Shown piece after piece: positions 25,911 to 34,000 of a stretch of 64,000 bases of DNA (the first letter of the stretch is position 1; each line of letters starts with the position of its first letter). Source of the stretch: Duganella aceris (GTDB lineage: Bacteria; Pseudomonadota; Gammaproteobacteria; Burkholderiales; Burkholderiaceae_D); the NCBI RefSeq assembly GCF_011090165.1, contig NZ_JAADJT010000012.1, positions 62,001-126,000 of the forward strand, in the 5' to 3' direction. Made by a program: the position numbers and the translations under genes. The notes below the pieces were generated by a model. It saw nothing but the letters and a program-made list of their open reading frames with translations, had not been told where the DNA came from and did no database searches.

Positions 25911-26684
25911 ATGAGCAGCAAAGCCAACGCGCGCCCCAGCGCCTGGACGCCGTGGATTCTGCCGGTGCTGCTGATCGCCGGCTGGCAGGCGGCTTCGCAA
26001 CTGGGCTTGCTGTCGAGCCGCATCCTGCCGGAGCCGTGGGCCGTGGCCAGGGCCTTCTGGACGCTGGCCGTGTCGGGCGAGCTGTGGGTGCATCTGCGCA
26101 CCAGCCTTTGGCGCGCGATCAGCGGCTTCGCCATCGGCGCCGGCCTTGGCCTGCTGCTTGGCCTGTTGACCGGCAGCTTCCGCCGCGCCGAGACGCTGCT
26201 CGACACCACCTTGCAGATGGTGCGCAACATCCCGGCGCTGGCGCTGATACCGTTGGTGATCCTGTGGTTCGGCATCGACGAGACGGCGAAACTGTTCCTG
26301 CTGGCGGTGGGCGTGTTCTTCCCGGTCTACCTGAACACCTTCCACGGCATCCGCTCCGCTGACCAGGGCCTGATCGAGATGGCGCGCAGCTACGGCCTGT
26401 CCGGCTGGCCGCTGTACCGCGACGTGATCCTGCCGGCGGCGTTGCCGTCGATCCTGGTCGGTGTGCGCTTTTCGCTCGGCCTGGTATGGGTGCTGCTGAT
26501 CGTGGCCGAGACCATCTCGGCGCAGGCGGGCATTGGTTACATGACGATGAACGCGCGCGAGTTCCTGCAGACCGACGTGGTGCTGGTCGGGATCCTGCTC
26601 TACGCCTTGCTGGGAAAACTGGCCGACCTGCTGTCGCGCGGGATGGAGAAGCATTTCCTGCGCTGGAATCCCGCTTACCGTTAA
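25911..26684 (+). CDS. ssuC: Sulfonate ABC transporter permease SsuC
   Basis: A 257-residue permease with about six hydrophobic segments and the EAA-type loop (EMARSYGLSGWPLYRDVILPAALPSILVG) that docks onto SsuB. It starts one base after the ssuD stop and is followed by an AAGGAG ribosome site for ssuB. This is typical SsuC length and sequence (PLVILWFGIDETAK, IGYMTMNARE). Confidence 0.92.
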   Translation: MSSKANARPSAWTPWILPVLLIAGWQAASQLGLLSSRILPEPWAVARAFWTLAVSGELWVHLRTSLWRAISGFAIGAGLGLLLGLLTGSFRRAETLLDTTLQMVRNIPALALIPLVILWFGIDETAKLFLLAVGVFFPVYLNTFHGIRSADQGLIEMARSYGLSGWPLYRDVILPAALPSILVGVRFSLGLVWVLLIVAETISAQAGIGYMTMNAREFLQTDVVLVGILLYALLGKLADLLSRGMEKHFLRWNPAYR

Positions 26685-26693
26685 GGAGCTCTG

Positions 26694-27518
26694 ATGCATA
26701 TATCGACGACTTTATTTGATGCCGGCGCCTTGCCGCGCGAGGGCGGCACCTGGACCAAAGGAACGGCGCCGGCAAAGCGCCAGGGCGTCTCCGTGGCGTT
26801 GGAAGGCCTGACCAAATCCTTCGGCGCGCGCACCGTGCTGCACGACGTGAAGCTGGAGTTGAACGCCGGCGAGTTCGTCGCCGTGGTCGGACGCAGCGGA
26901 TGCGGCAAGAGCACGCTGCTGCGCGCCATCGCCGGGCTGGAGACGGCGGAGCAGGGCAGCATCGCCATCGGCGGCGGCGTGGGCAAGATCGCGGCCAGCG
27001 TCCGCATCATGTTCCAGGAGGCGCGCCTGCTGCCGTGGAAATCGGTGCTGGACAACGTGGCGATCGGCATGCCGCGCTCGTTGAACGCGGCGGCGGCGAC
27101 GCTGGCGACGGTCGGCCTGGCCGATCGCGCCGACGACTGGCCGGCCGAACTGTCCGGCGGCCAGCGGCAGCGCGTGGCATTGGCGCGCGCCTTGCTGCAC
27201 GAGCCGGAACTGCTGCTGCTGGACGAGCCGCTCGGCGCTCTTGATGCGCTGACCCGGATCGAGATGCAGCAGTTGATCGAATCGCTGTGGCAGGCGCGCG
27301 GCTTCACCGCCGTGCTGGTGACGCACGATGTGCAGGAGGCCATCGCGCTGGCCGACCGCGTGGTGCTGATCGAGGACGGCCGCATCACGCTGGACCTGAA
27401 GGTCGATCTGCCGCGTCCCCGCGCGCGCGGCAGCGTGGCGTTCGCGTCGCTGGAACAGCGCCTGTTGGGGCATATCCTGAATCATCCGCCGGCACCGGCC
27501 ATCGCCGCCGCCGCATAA
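26694..27518 (+). CDS. ssuB: Sulfonate ABC transporter ATP-binding protein SsuB
   Basis: A 274-residue ATPase with Walker A GRSGCGKS, Q-loop FQEARLLPW, signature LSGGQRQR, Walker B LLLLDEPLGALD and the switch histidine in VTHD. It powers sulfonate import through SsuC. An N-terminal extension of about 35 residues precedes the ABC core and is common in this branch. It is the last gene of ssuEADCB and is followed by a hairpin at 27533-27562. Confidence 0.93.
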   Translation: MHISTTLFDAGALPREGGTWTKGTAPAKRQGVSVALEGLTKSFGARTVLHDVKLELNAGEFVAVVGRSGCGKSTLLRAIAGLETAEQGSIAIGGGVGKIAASVRIMFQEARLLPWKSVLDNVAIGMPRSLNAAAATLATVGLADRADDWPAELSGGQRQRVALARALLHEPELLLLDEPLGALDALTRIEMQQLIESLWQARGFTAVLVTHDVQEAIALADRVVLIEDGRITLDLKVDLPRPRARGSVAFASLEQRLLGHILNHPPAPAIAAAA

Positions 27519-27532
27519 TCCCTCGCGTTGCG

Positions 27533-27562
27533 GGCCGACACACCCTGCCGGGTAGGTCGGCC
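27533..27562 (+). terminator. Probable terminator hairpin after ssuB
   Basis: GGCCGAC (27533-27539) pairs with GTCGGCC (27556-27562). An inner ACCC/GGGT pair (27542-27545 with 27550-27553) extends the stem past a small internal loop. Only a weak T-rich tail follows, so termination may be partial or factor-dependent. The rest of the 233-bp gap to yceI shows nothing beyond AT-rich promoter-like sequence. Confidence 0.5.
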
Positions 27563-27751
27563 ACCCGTCTTTAGCCAGATCCCCCATTTCTTGCCACTCC
27601 GCTACCATTGCGACATCGCGTTGATGCGTGCTTGGCTTTATGATCGATTTTATCGATAGTAAGGCGGTAAATTTTTCGTTTTACAACTTTAAGTGTCGCG
27701 AGCATAATCGGTCCCACTCGAACACATTGTTCCCAACTCCTGGAGTTCTAA

Positions 27752-28318
27752 ATGAAAAAAATCTTTGCCCTGCTGATCGCCGCTGGTATCTCGATGTCCG
27801 CCTTCGCCGCACCGGAAAACTTCACGTCTGACGACAACCATACGTTCTCCAGCTTCAGCTACAGCCACTTCGGCTACTCGAACCAGACCAGCCGCTTCAA
27901 CAGCACCAAGGCCAAGATCTCCATCGACCGCGCCGCCAAGACCGGTTCGGTTGAAGCCACCATCGACACCAAATCGGTCGATACCGGTTCGAAGCTGTTC
28001 GACCAGCACATCCAGGGCGAAGACTTCCTGGACACCGCCAAGTTCGGCACCGCCACCTACAAGTCGACCAAGTTCAACTTCGACGGCGACAAGCTGGCAT
28101 CGATCGACGGCAACCTGACCCTGAAAGGCGTCACCAAGCCAGTCAAGCTGGTCGTGACCCAGTTCCACTGCGCCGACCACCCGATGATGAAGAAACTGGC
28201 TTGCGGCGCGAACGCCACCGCCAGCATCAAGCGCACCGAATTCAACGCCGGTAAATATGCACCATACGTAGGCGACGACGTCACTCTGACCTTCGCTATC
28301 GAATCGATCAAGGACTAA
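27752..28318 (+). CDS. YceI family periplasmic protein
   Basis: A 188-residue protein with a clear signal peptide (residues 1-19, ending AFA) and the YceI lipocalin-like beta barrel (HTFSSFSYSHFGYSNQTSRF at the start of the fold, then VEATIDTKSVDTG and LTLKGVTKPVKL). YceI proteins bind long isoprenoid or amide lipids in the periplasm, and their precise role is unsettled. Two cysteines (near HCADHP and LACGAN) could form a disulfide. It is monocistronic, with a strong terminator 43 bp after the stop. Confidence 0.9.
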   Translation: MKKIFALLIAAGISMSAFAAPENFTSDDNHTFSSFSYSHFGYSNQTSRFNSTKAKISIDRAAKTGSVEATIDTKSVDTGSKLFDQHIQGEDFLDTAKFGTATYKSTKFNFDGDKLASIDGNLTLKGVTKPVKLVVTQFHCADHPMMKKLACGANATASIKRTEFNAGKYAPYVGDDVTLTFAIESIKD

Positions 28319-28361
28319 TCGCGGATTGAGCCCGTCTCAATTCCGTTAGCCTCTGATGTGG

Positions 28362-28397
28362 GCCGGCGCGGGAATATTTTCCGCGCCGGCTTTTTAT
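28362..28397 (+). terminator. Rho-independent terminator after the YceI gene
   Basis: GCCGGCGCGG (28362-28371) and CCGCGCCGGC (28381-28390) form a perfect 10-bp stem with an AT-rich 9-nt loop, followed by TTTTTATTTTTT. Confidence 0.9.
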
Positions 28398-28415
28398 TTT
28401 TTGAGGAGCAGTGAA

Positions 28416-30185
28416 ATGAAATTGAAACAGCTCGCCGCAGTCGTGGCGCTGGCCTGTGCCGCCCAAGGGCAGGCCCGCGCCGCATCGGACCTGATCATCA
28501 CCAACGGCAAGATCGCCACGATGACCAAGGAGGGCGCCTTCGTCCAGGCGCTATCGATCAAGGACGGCAAGATCGCGGCGGTCGGCAGCAATGCCCAGAT
28601 CCTCAAGCTCAAGTCGGCCGACACCCAAGTGATCGACGCCGGCGGCAAGACCGTCATCCCCGGCCTCAACGACTCCCACCTGCACATCATCCGCGAAGGC
28701 TTGAACTACAACGCCGAGCTGCGCTGGGACGGCGTGACGTCGCTGAAGAAGGCGCTGCAGATGCTCAAGGAGCAGGCCGCGCGCACGCCGGACGACGCCT
28801 GGGTCAAGGTGGTCGGCGGCTGGAACGAATTCCAGTTCGAAGAGAAGCGCCTGCCGACGCTGGAGGAAATCAACGAGGCGGTGCCGGACAAGCCGGTGTT
28901 CCTGCTGTACCTGTACGGCCTGGGCTTCCTAAATAAAAAAGGCATCGACACGCTGGGCTACAACGCCGACACCAAATTCAAGGACGGCGTGGTCGAGTTG
29001 GGCGCGGACGGCAAGCCGACCGGCAAGCTGATCGCCAAGCCGAACGCGATGATCCTGTACACCACGCTGGCCAAGACCAACGTGCTGCCGCGCGAGCAGC
29101 AGGTCAACTCGACGCAGCAGTATTACACCGAACTCAATCGCCTCGGCCTGACCAGCGCCATCGACGCCGGCGGCGGCGGGCAGGCGTATCCGGACGATTA
29201 CGCGGTCAGCCTGGAGCTGGCCAAGAGCGGCAAGCTGACGGTGCGCACGTCCTACTACCTGTTCGCGCAGAAGCCGGGCAAGGAGCTGGAGGATTACCAG
29301 CGCTGGCTGACGCTGACCAAGCCGGACAAGAACGACCACCTGTTCTACGCCAACGGCTACAACACCGAGGGCGGCGGCGAGAACCTGGTGTGGAGCGCGG
29401 CCGACTTCGAGAACTTCCTGGAACCGCGTCCGGAGATGCCGGCGCAGATGGAGAGCGAGCTGGAGCCGGTGCTGCGTCTGCTGATCAAGAACCGCTGGCC
29501 GTTCCGCATCCACGCGACGTATGACGAGAGCATCGACCGCGACCTGGCGGTGATCGAAAAGGTCAACAAGGACACGCCGCTGAACGGCTTGCGCTGGTTC
29601 TTCGACCACGCCGAGACCATCAGCGACAAGCAGCTGGCGCGGGTCAAGGCGCTGGGTGGCGGTATCGCGGTGCAGAACCGCATGTACTTCCAGGGCGAGC
29701 TGTACTGGAAGCAGTACGGCGCGCAGACGCGCCAGATGCCGCCGATTAAGAAGATGCTGGAGATGAAGATCCCGGTCGGCCTGGGCACGGACGGCACGCG
29801 GGTCAGCAGCTACGGCCCGTGGCCGTCGATCTACTGGGCGGTGACCGGCAAGACCGCGGGCGGCCTGAGCGTGTGGCAGCCGAAGGACGTGCTGAGCCGC
29901 TATCAAGCCTTGAAGCTGATGACGCAGGGCAGCGCCTGGATGAGCGGCGAGGAAAAGCTGAAAGGCACCTTGGCGGTCGGGCAGTACGCCGACGTGGTCA
30001 TCCTGCCGCAGGACTACTTCGCGATGGACGTCGAGAAGATCAAGAACCTGGAAGCCAGCCTGACCATCGTCAACGGCAAGGTGGTGTACGCCGCGCCGGA
30101 GTTCAAGCAATTCGCCCCGGCCCTGCCGGAAGTGCAGCCGGACTGGAGCCCCGTCAAATACTACGGCGGCTACCAGAACAAATAA
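28416..30185 (+). CDS. Exported amidohydrolase family 3 (YtcJ-like) protein
   Basis: A 589-residue metal-dependent hydrolase with a signal peptide (residues 1-22, ending ARA), so probably periplasmic. It has the amidohydrolase layout: small beta-sandwich (DLIITNGKI), then PGLNDSHLH with the metal-binding HxH, and C-terminal beta-sandwich (GKVVYAAPEFK). The IHATYDES and FDHAE segments carry further histidines, and VGLGTDGTR holds the expected aspartate. Substrates of this family range from formamides to imidazolones, and none can be assigned here. The start at 28416 follows GAGGAGCAGTGAA. It stands alone between two hairpins. Confidence 0.87.
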   Translation: MKLKQLAAVVALACAAQGQARAASDLIITNGKIATMTKEGAFVQALSIKDGKIAAVGSNAQILKLKSADTQVIDAGGKTVIPGLNDSHLHIIREGLNYNAELRWDGVTSLKKALQMLKEQAARTPDDAWVKVVGGWNEFQFEEKRLPTLEEINEAVPDKPVFLLYLYGLGFLNKKGIDTLGYNADTKFKDGVVELGADGKPTGKLIAKPNAMILYTTLAKTNVLPREQQVNSTQQYYTELNRLGLTSAIDAGGGGQAYPDDYAVSLELAKSGKLTVRTSYYLFAQKPGKELEDYQRWLTLTKPDKNDHLFYANGYNTEGGGENLVWSAADFENFLEPRPEMPAQMESELEPVLRLLIKNRWPFRIHATYDESIDRDLAVIEKVNKDTPLNGLRWFFDHAETISDKQLARVKALGGGIAVQNRMYFQGELYWKQYGAQTRQMPPIKKMLEMKIPVGLGTDGTRVSSYGPWPSIYWAVTGKTAGGLSVWQPKDVLSRYQALKLMTQGSAWMSGEEKLKGTLAVGQYADVVILPQDYFAMDVEKIKNLEASLTIVNGKVVYAAPEFKQFAPALPEVQPDWSPVKYYGGYQNK

Positions 30186-30193
30186 CGGCCCTC

Positions 30194-30226
30194 GGGCGAG
30201 CCGGCACCGTCGGAGCCGGCTCGCCC
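30194..30226. terminator. Perfect 12-bp hairpin after the amidohydrolase
   Basis: GGGCGAGCCGGC (30194-30205) and GCCGGCTCGCCC (30215-30226) pair perfectly across a 9-nt loop, 8 bp after the stop. No T tract follows. It marks the left edge of an AT-richer stretch. Confidence 0.6.
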
Positions 30227-30359
30227 AAGTTGTACATTGAGCTGCAACGTAAATAAAAATTATCCGATGTATTCTACACTACTCGGATTAGAGTGTTGCG
30301 ACCTCCAATTGGATCCGTGCCCCGTTGCAGACACTCGCAATTTCATTGAAAGGTATTGC

Positions 30360-30896
30360 TTAGAAAAACATAGATAAACATAGTTGAAAGTCGGGCGATC
30401 GAATGACGACCGCGACAGCTAGTATAAGTAATATCGTCCAAACAACAAGCATAGTTAAGGGCAGTATTTTGGGAGGGCGATCGCCCCATGCTACGTGCTT
30501 TTGGTTATACGTTGTGATTTCGTATTCGTGCTCCTGGGACATGATTTTCAAAAGTGCGTCACGCGATTGTTTTAGTTCTGCAATGATGCAGTAGGCGGCC
30601 CAAACCGCCTTCCAGACAACGAAGCTCGTAGTCGCGCCGAGGCAAGGGAGAAGCAGAAGCAGCATGGCCCGCATCGATGTCTGGGACACGGTTGGATGTC
30701 CTCCCGGAACGTTAAGTGTGGCGGCTAGCGCTGTAAGCAAAAATGCGTGCGACGTCAATAACCACCCGGTTCGGGAGCTAATCAAATCGAACTGATTTCG
30801 GATTCTTACATCTAAACGAACTAACCTACGATTCCTGGACTCTTCTGAAGTAGGATTTTTTTTCCAGCCATAAAATGGAATATCTGTTGAGTTCAT
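30360..30896 (-). CDS. Hypothetical membrane protein in an AT-richer islet
   Basis: A 178-residue protein of unknown function. About 40 charged N-terminal residues precede three hydrophobic stretches (about 44-63, 75-103 and 148-168). A short polar helix and loop lie between the second and third. Base composition is unlike the flanks: a 60-base sample is about 43% G+C, and codons such as ATA, TTA and AGA recur. The 158-bp upstream and 174-bp downstream gaps share this composition. This suggests acquisition by transfer, but no integrase, IS or att repeat is seen. Short membrane proteins of this layout sometimes act as effectors in defence systems. That is only a possibility here, and no partner gene is present. 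Confidence 0.65.
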   Translation of the reverse strand: MNSTDIPFYGWKKNPTSEESRNRRLVRLDVRIRNQFDLISSRTGWLLTSHAFLLTALAATLNVPGGHPTVSQTSMRAMLLLLLPCLGATTSFVVWKAVWAAYCIIAELKQSRDALLKIMSQEHEYEITTYNQKHVAWGDRPPKILPLTMLVVWTILLILAVAVVIRSPDFQLCLSMFF

Positions 30897-31054
30897 TTTT
30901 TTTAAAAACCGTCATTTTGAAACATCAGATATAGCACGATCATGTAATTCCGCATCCGACATAGATCAACTACGTAGCGCGTAAGGAGTAACTTATTACG
31001 ACACTAAGATTAATTGACTAACTGGAAGATAGGATTTTACGTTCTTGGCAAAAA

Positions 31055-31642
31055 TTACGTTGGCAAGAACCAGCCGAGCAACGCGCCGGCGGCGAGCAGC
31101 CACAGCAGGTGGATGCGTGTGCGCCAGATCAGCAGGCCGGCGACCACCGAGATCAGCCACAAGGGCCAGTCGGTAGCCCAGGTGTGGTTGGCGCTGCCGA
31201 GGATCAGGCCGACCGAGACCATCAGCCCGACGACGATCGGCGCCATGCCTTGCTTGAAGGCGCGCACGCCCAGCAGTTCGCGGTTGCGGTGGCCCCAGCG
31301 CGCCGCCAGGTAAGTCAGCGTGGTGCTGGGGATCATGATGCCCAGCATGGTCACCGCGACGCCGGCCATCGCCGCCAGATAGCTGCCGGCGTTGAGCCCG
31401 ACGTTCCAGCCCATCAGCGCGACGAACAGCACGTTCGGCCCTGGCGCGGCCTGGGCGATGGCGATGGCGTCGTTGAATTGCGATTGTGTCAGCCAGTGAT
31501 GCTCTTCCACCAGGTAGCGGTGCATCTCGGACGAGGTCGAGATCGCACCGCCGATCGACAGCAGCGACAACAGCATATAGTGGCCGAACAGGCTGAGCCA
31601 GTCGGCGAAGCCGAGCACGATGTGCAGCGGGGCATCGTTCAT
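31055..31642 (-). CDS. Chromate transporter, second half (ChrA-like)
   Basis: A 195-residue membrane protein of the short-chain CHR family, with about six hydrophobic segments and the family motif AIAQAAPGPNVLFVALMGW near residue 60. With the upstream gene it forms the two-gene version of ChrA, which exports chromate or related oxyanions. The ATG overlaps the end of the upstream gene by 4 bp. An earlier in-frame start would overlap that gene by over 130 bp and is rejected. Confidence 0.85.
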   Translation of the reverse strand: MNDAPLHIVLGFADWLSLFGHYMLLSLLSIGGAISTSSEMHRYLVEEHHWLTQSQFNDAIAIAQAAPGPNVLFVALMGWNVGLNAGSYLAAMAGVAVTMLGIMIPSTTLTYLAARWGHRNRELLGVRAFKQGMAPIVVGLMVSVGLILGSANHTWATDWPLWLISVVAGLLIWRTRIHLLWLLAAGALLGWFLPT

Positions 31643-32214
31643 GGCCGCATCCGTTTCAGCTGACGGTAGGTCAGCGCGACGCCGGCGCTGCCCAAAATCA
31701 GCAAGGTGTACGCCAGCGGCAGCTTCAGCACCACCACGAACACCACGCACAGCACGGTCAGCGGCACGCTCATCCACAGTGGCAGCGGATGCTTGACCAG
31801 CGCGGTCGCCAGCTTGATGCCGGTGGCGGCCAGCATGCCGGCCGACACCGCCGCCATGCCGCGCAGCGCGCCGGCCACGCCCGGATGGTGCGAGTAATGC
31901 GAGTGCAGCACGGCCAGCACCAGCACCAGCAGCAACGGCAGGCTCAACATCCCGGCCAGCGCCGCCAGCGCGCCGCGCAGGCCGAAGTAGCGGTCGCCGA
32001 TCATCAGCGACAGGTTGACCACGTTGGGGCCCGGCATGATCTGCGCGACCGCGAAGTCTTCGACGAACTCCTCCTGCGTCAGCCAGCGCTTGCGTTCGAC
32101 CATCTCGCGCTGCACCACGGCCAGCACCCCGCCGAAGCCTTGCAGCGCCAGAAAGGTGAAGGACCAGAACAGGTCGAGCGGGGAGGAGGGGCTGGCGCGG
32201 GGCGTCTCGGTCAT
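31639..32214 (-). CDS. Chromate transporter, first half (ChrA-like)
   Basis: A protein of about 191 residues, the N-terminal-type CHR domain. FLALQGFGGVLAVVQREMV and AVAQIMPGPNVVNLSLMIG are typical family signatures. Paired short CHR proteins are both needed for transport in studied cases. It is the first gene of a two-gene operon. Two adjacent ATGs (32217 and 32214) are possible starts. Nothing in the sequence shows chromate-responsive regulation. Confidence 0.85.
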   Translation of the reverse strand: MTETPRASPSSPLDLFWSFTFLALQGFGGVLAVVQREMVERKRWLTQEEFVEDFAVAQIMPGPNVVNLSLMIGDRYFGLRGALAALAGMLSLPLLLVLVLAVLHSHYSHHPGVAGALRGMAAVSAGMLAATGIKLATALVKHPLPLWMSVPLTVLCVVFVVVLKLPLAYTLLILGSAGVALTYRQLKRMRP

Positions 32215-32364
32215 CATGCCGTCATTATCTCCCCGTCGAGTTCACTGGGGCAATATTTTAATTTTGCTCTGATACGAAGCTGACATTGACTTTAATCAGA
32301 CGTCGGCCATACTCCTTGTGCACCTCACCGATAGGGCCACCGCCCTTAATCTTTCTCAGGGATA

Positions 32365-32556
32365 ATGATGAACGCTCCGGTTATGCAGCAACGTCGCAAT
32401 GAAGAATGCAGCTCGGTGGTCAACCGGGGCATTCTGGTTCAGACCAGCTTCAACACCGTTTGCGCGATCGAGTACATGAAGTCGCACAACGTCGATCCGC
32501 AGGTTATAGAACGGGTGCTGCTGCACCCGGAACAGCGCCGCAAGGACCAGCACTAA
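32365..32556 (+). CDS. Small hypothetical protein (63 residues)
   Basis: A 62-63 residue basic, soluble peptide of unknown function. The reading frame starts with two ATGs (32365 and 32368) shortly after CAGGGAT, which may serve as ribosome site. The central part (VVNRGILVQTSFNTVCAIEYMKSH) looks like a strand-helix unit, and one Cys lies near each end of it. Codon use fits the genome. I do not recognise a family. It is isolated between the chromate genes and repeat A. Confidence 0.55.
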   Translation: MMNAPVMQQRRNEECSSVVNRGILVQTSFNTVCAIEYMKSHNVDPQVIERVLLHPEQRRKDQH

Positions 32557-32640
32557 GCGCGGTTAACGCGTTTAGTTATGCACAAATCATGTTGGCAAGA
32601 AATTTTTAGAAAAAGTTTCCCGTGACAATTTGTGATAATG

Positions 32641-32790
32641 TAAGTCGTTGATTTGCAAGGGTTTTGTTTTTGCCTTTTGGATGGGCAGTTTATAGCAACC
32701 CGCGCCGTTACAGGGCCTATGCCTTGTCAATGGGGGATTATCCACATAGATATCCACAAGAGTTGTGGATATCCGTAAAAACGCTTATCA
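32641..32790 (+). repeat. Structured intergenic repeat, copy A (DnaA-box-like hairpins)
   Basis: This 150-bp stretch aligns without gaps to 33851-34000 at a constant offset of 1210 bp. I count 87 identities in 132 positions by hand. Conserved elements, in order: hairpin TGCC...GGCA (32671-32687), AACCCGCGCC (32697-32706), TTGTCAA (32724-32730), a perfect DnaA box TTATCCACA (32738-32746), and an 11-bp perfect stem GATATCCACAA/TTGTGGATATC (32749-32773) holding two more box-like 9-mers. It fills the 243-bp gap downstream of the receiver-PAS gene. Confidence 0.75.
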
Positions 32791-32799
32791 ATCCGCAAG

Positions 32800-33693
32800 T
32801 TACAACGGTTTTTTCAGCGCCTGCAGGACGCTGCCGACCACGATGGTCTGCGTGGCGTCGGCGGTGGCGGTGACACGCAGGCGGACTTCCTGACCGTCGC
32901 GGCGCCATGCGCTGACGACGTCGGTCCAGGCTTCGCCGTCCTTCAGCGCTTGCAAGGCGTCGACCAGCTGGTCGCGCGGATACGGCGCGGCATGCAGCAG
33001 ACGCGGATCGGCGCCCAGCAGTTCCTCCCGGCTGTACTGGAACACCTGGCAGAACTTGTCGTTCACATAGGTGAAGCGGGCGTGGTCGTCCAGCGTCGCC
33101 ATGACGGCGTGCTGGTCGACCGCCGCCAACAGCCCGCGCGCCTGGTCCAGCTCGCTCTGCAGCGCGGCCGTGTGGCGGTGCGCTTCCTCCAGTCCGGCAT
33201 AGGCGCGCAGCGACGAGATCACCGTGGTGAACAGCTTGCGCGTGGTCAGGTCGGTCTTGCACCAGAAATCATTGATGTCGTAGTCGAGGATGATGCTGTG
33301 TTCCAGCGCCTGTCCCGGCTGGCCGGTGCGCAGCACGATGCGCACCAGCTTGTTGTGCAGGCTGTCGCGGATCTGGCGCGCCACATGCAGGCCGGCGTCG
33401 CTGGTCTCCATGATCACATCCAGCAGCACCAGCGCGATATCGGGCGTGTTGCGCAGGGTGTTGAGCGCTTCCTCGCCGCTGTAGGCGTGCAGGAAGCTGA
33501 GCCGGCGGCCCTGGAAGCAGGCATTGCTGAGCGAGAACTTGGTGACCACGTGGACGTCCACATCGTCGTCGACGATCAGCACGCGCCATGGCGGCGGCGC
33601 CGGCGTGGCGCTGGCGCCGCCGGGCTGCGTCTGGCTGGCCGCCGGCGCATCATCTTCTATCATCCAATCAGTGTCGTCGTCGTTCTGATTCAT
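32800..33693 (-). CDS. Receiver-PAS signalling protein
   Basis: A 297-residue soluble protein. After a 35-residue Pro/Ala-rich leader comes a receiver domain (about 36-165: VLIVDDDVDVH acidic pocket, LVLLDVIMETSDAG phosphorylation Asp, KTDLT conserved Lys). The YDINDFWCKTDLTTRKLF segment resembles receivers found before DUF3369. A coiled segment follows (about 170-195), then a PAS domain (about 195-290, ARFTYVNDKFCQVFQYSREELLG). There is no DNA-binding, kinase, GGDEF or EAL domain, so the output must act through a partner protein. The gene is alone and is bracketed by the two structured repeats. Confidence 0.82.
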   Translation of the reverse strand: MNQNDDDTDWMIEDDAPAASQTQPGGASATPAPPPWRVLIVDDDVDVHVVTKFSLSNACFQGRRLSFLHAYSGEEALNTLRNTPDIALVLLDVIMETSDAGLHVARQIRDSLHNKLVRIVLRTGQPGQALEHSIILDYDINDFWCKTDLTTRKLFTTVISSLRAYAGLEEAHRHTAALQSELDQARGLLAAVDQHAVMATLDDHARFTYVNDKFCQVFQYSREELLGADPRLLHAAPYPRDQLVDALQALKDGEAWTDVVSAWRRDGQEVRLRVTATADATQTIVVGSVLQALKKPL

Positions 33694-33850
33694 GCATCAA
33701 TCTCGCACCAGGTAAAAGAAGCCGAACTTCATGGTGACACTATTCCTCACCAGCACTTTTGTCAAAGGATTCCTTCCCTTGATACTTATGCACAAAAATA
33801 TATTTTTCAAGCGGCAGGAAAAATCTCTGCCGGTGATTTTATCCACCATG

Positions 33851-34000
33851 TAACTCATTGATTTTATTGGGTAAAAATTCTGCCTGTGGATTAGGCATTT
33901 TGTTGAAACCCGCGCCAGTAAAGGCGTTCTCCGCTGTCAAGTGGCACTTATTCACAACCTTATCCACAGTTGATGTGGATATCTGGAAAAACCGCTTTAA
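33851..34000 (+). repeat. Structured intergenic repeat, copy B (DnaA-box-like hairpins)
   Basis: Homologue of 32641-32790 in the same orientation. It carries hairpin TGCCT/AGGCA (33881-33897), AACCCGCGCC (33907-33916), TGTCAA (33935-33940), TTATTCACA (33948-33956), TTATCCACA (33960-33968) and the perfect 8-bp stem TATCCACA/TGTGGATA (33961-33981). Spacing between the elements is identical to copy A although single bases differ. It occupies the right half of the 303-bp gap (33694-33996) upstream of the receiver-PAS gene. The left half of that gap is AT-rich and otherwise featureless. Confidence 0.75.

Noticed and set aside
31014..31054. Terminator for the chromate operon (GTTCTTG/CAAGAAC repeat)
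   Set aside because: The 7-bp arms are separated by about 16 nt and there is no T tract in the needed direction, so support is too weak to annotate.
32641..34000. Chromosomal replication origin suggested by TTATCCACA boxes
   Set aside because: No dnaA, dnaN, rpmH, parAB or extended AT-rich unwinding region is present. The boxes sit in two small intergenic repeats around a signalling gene.
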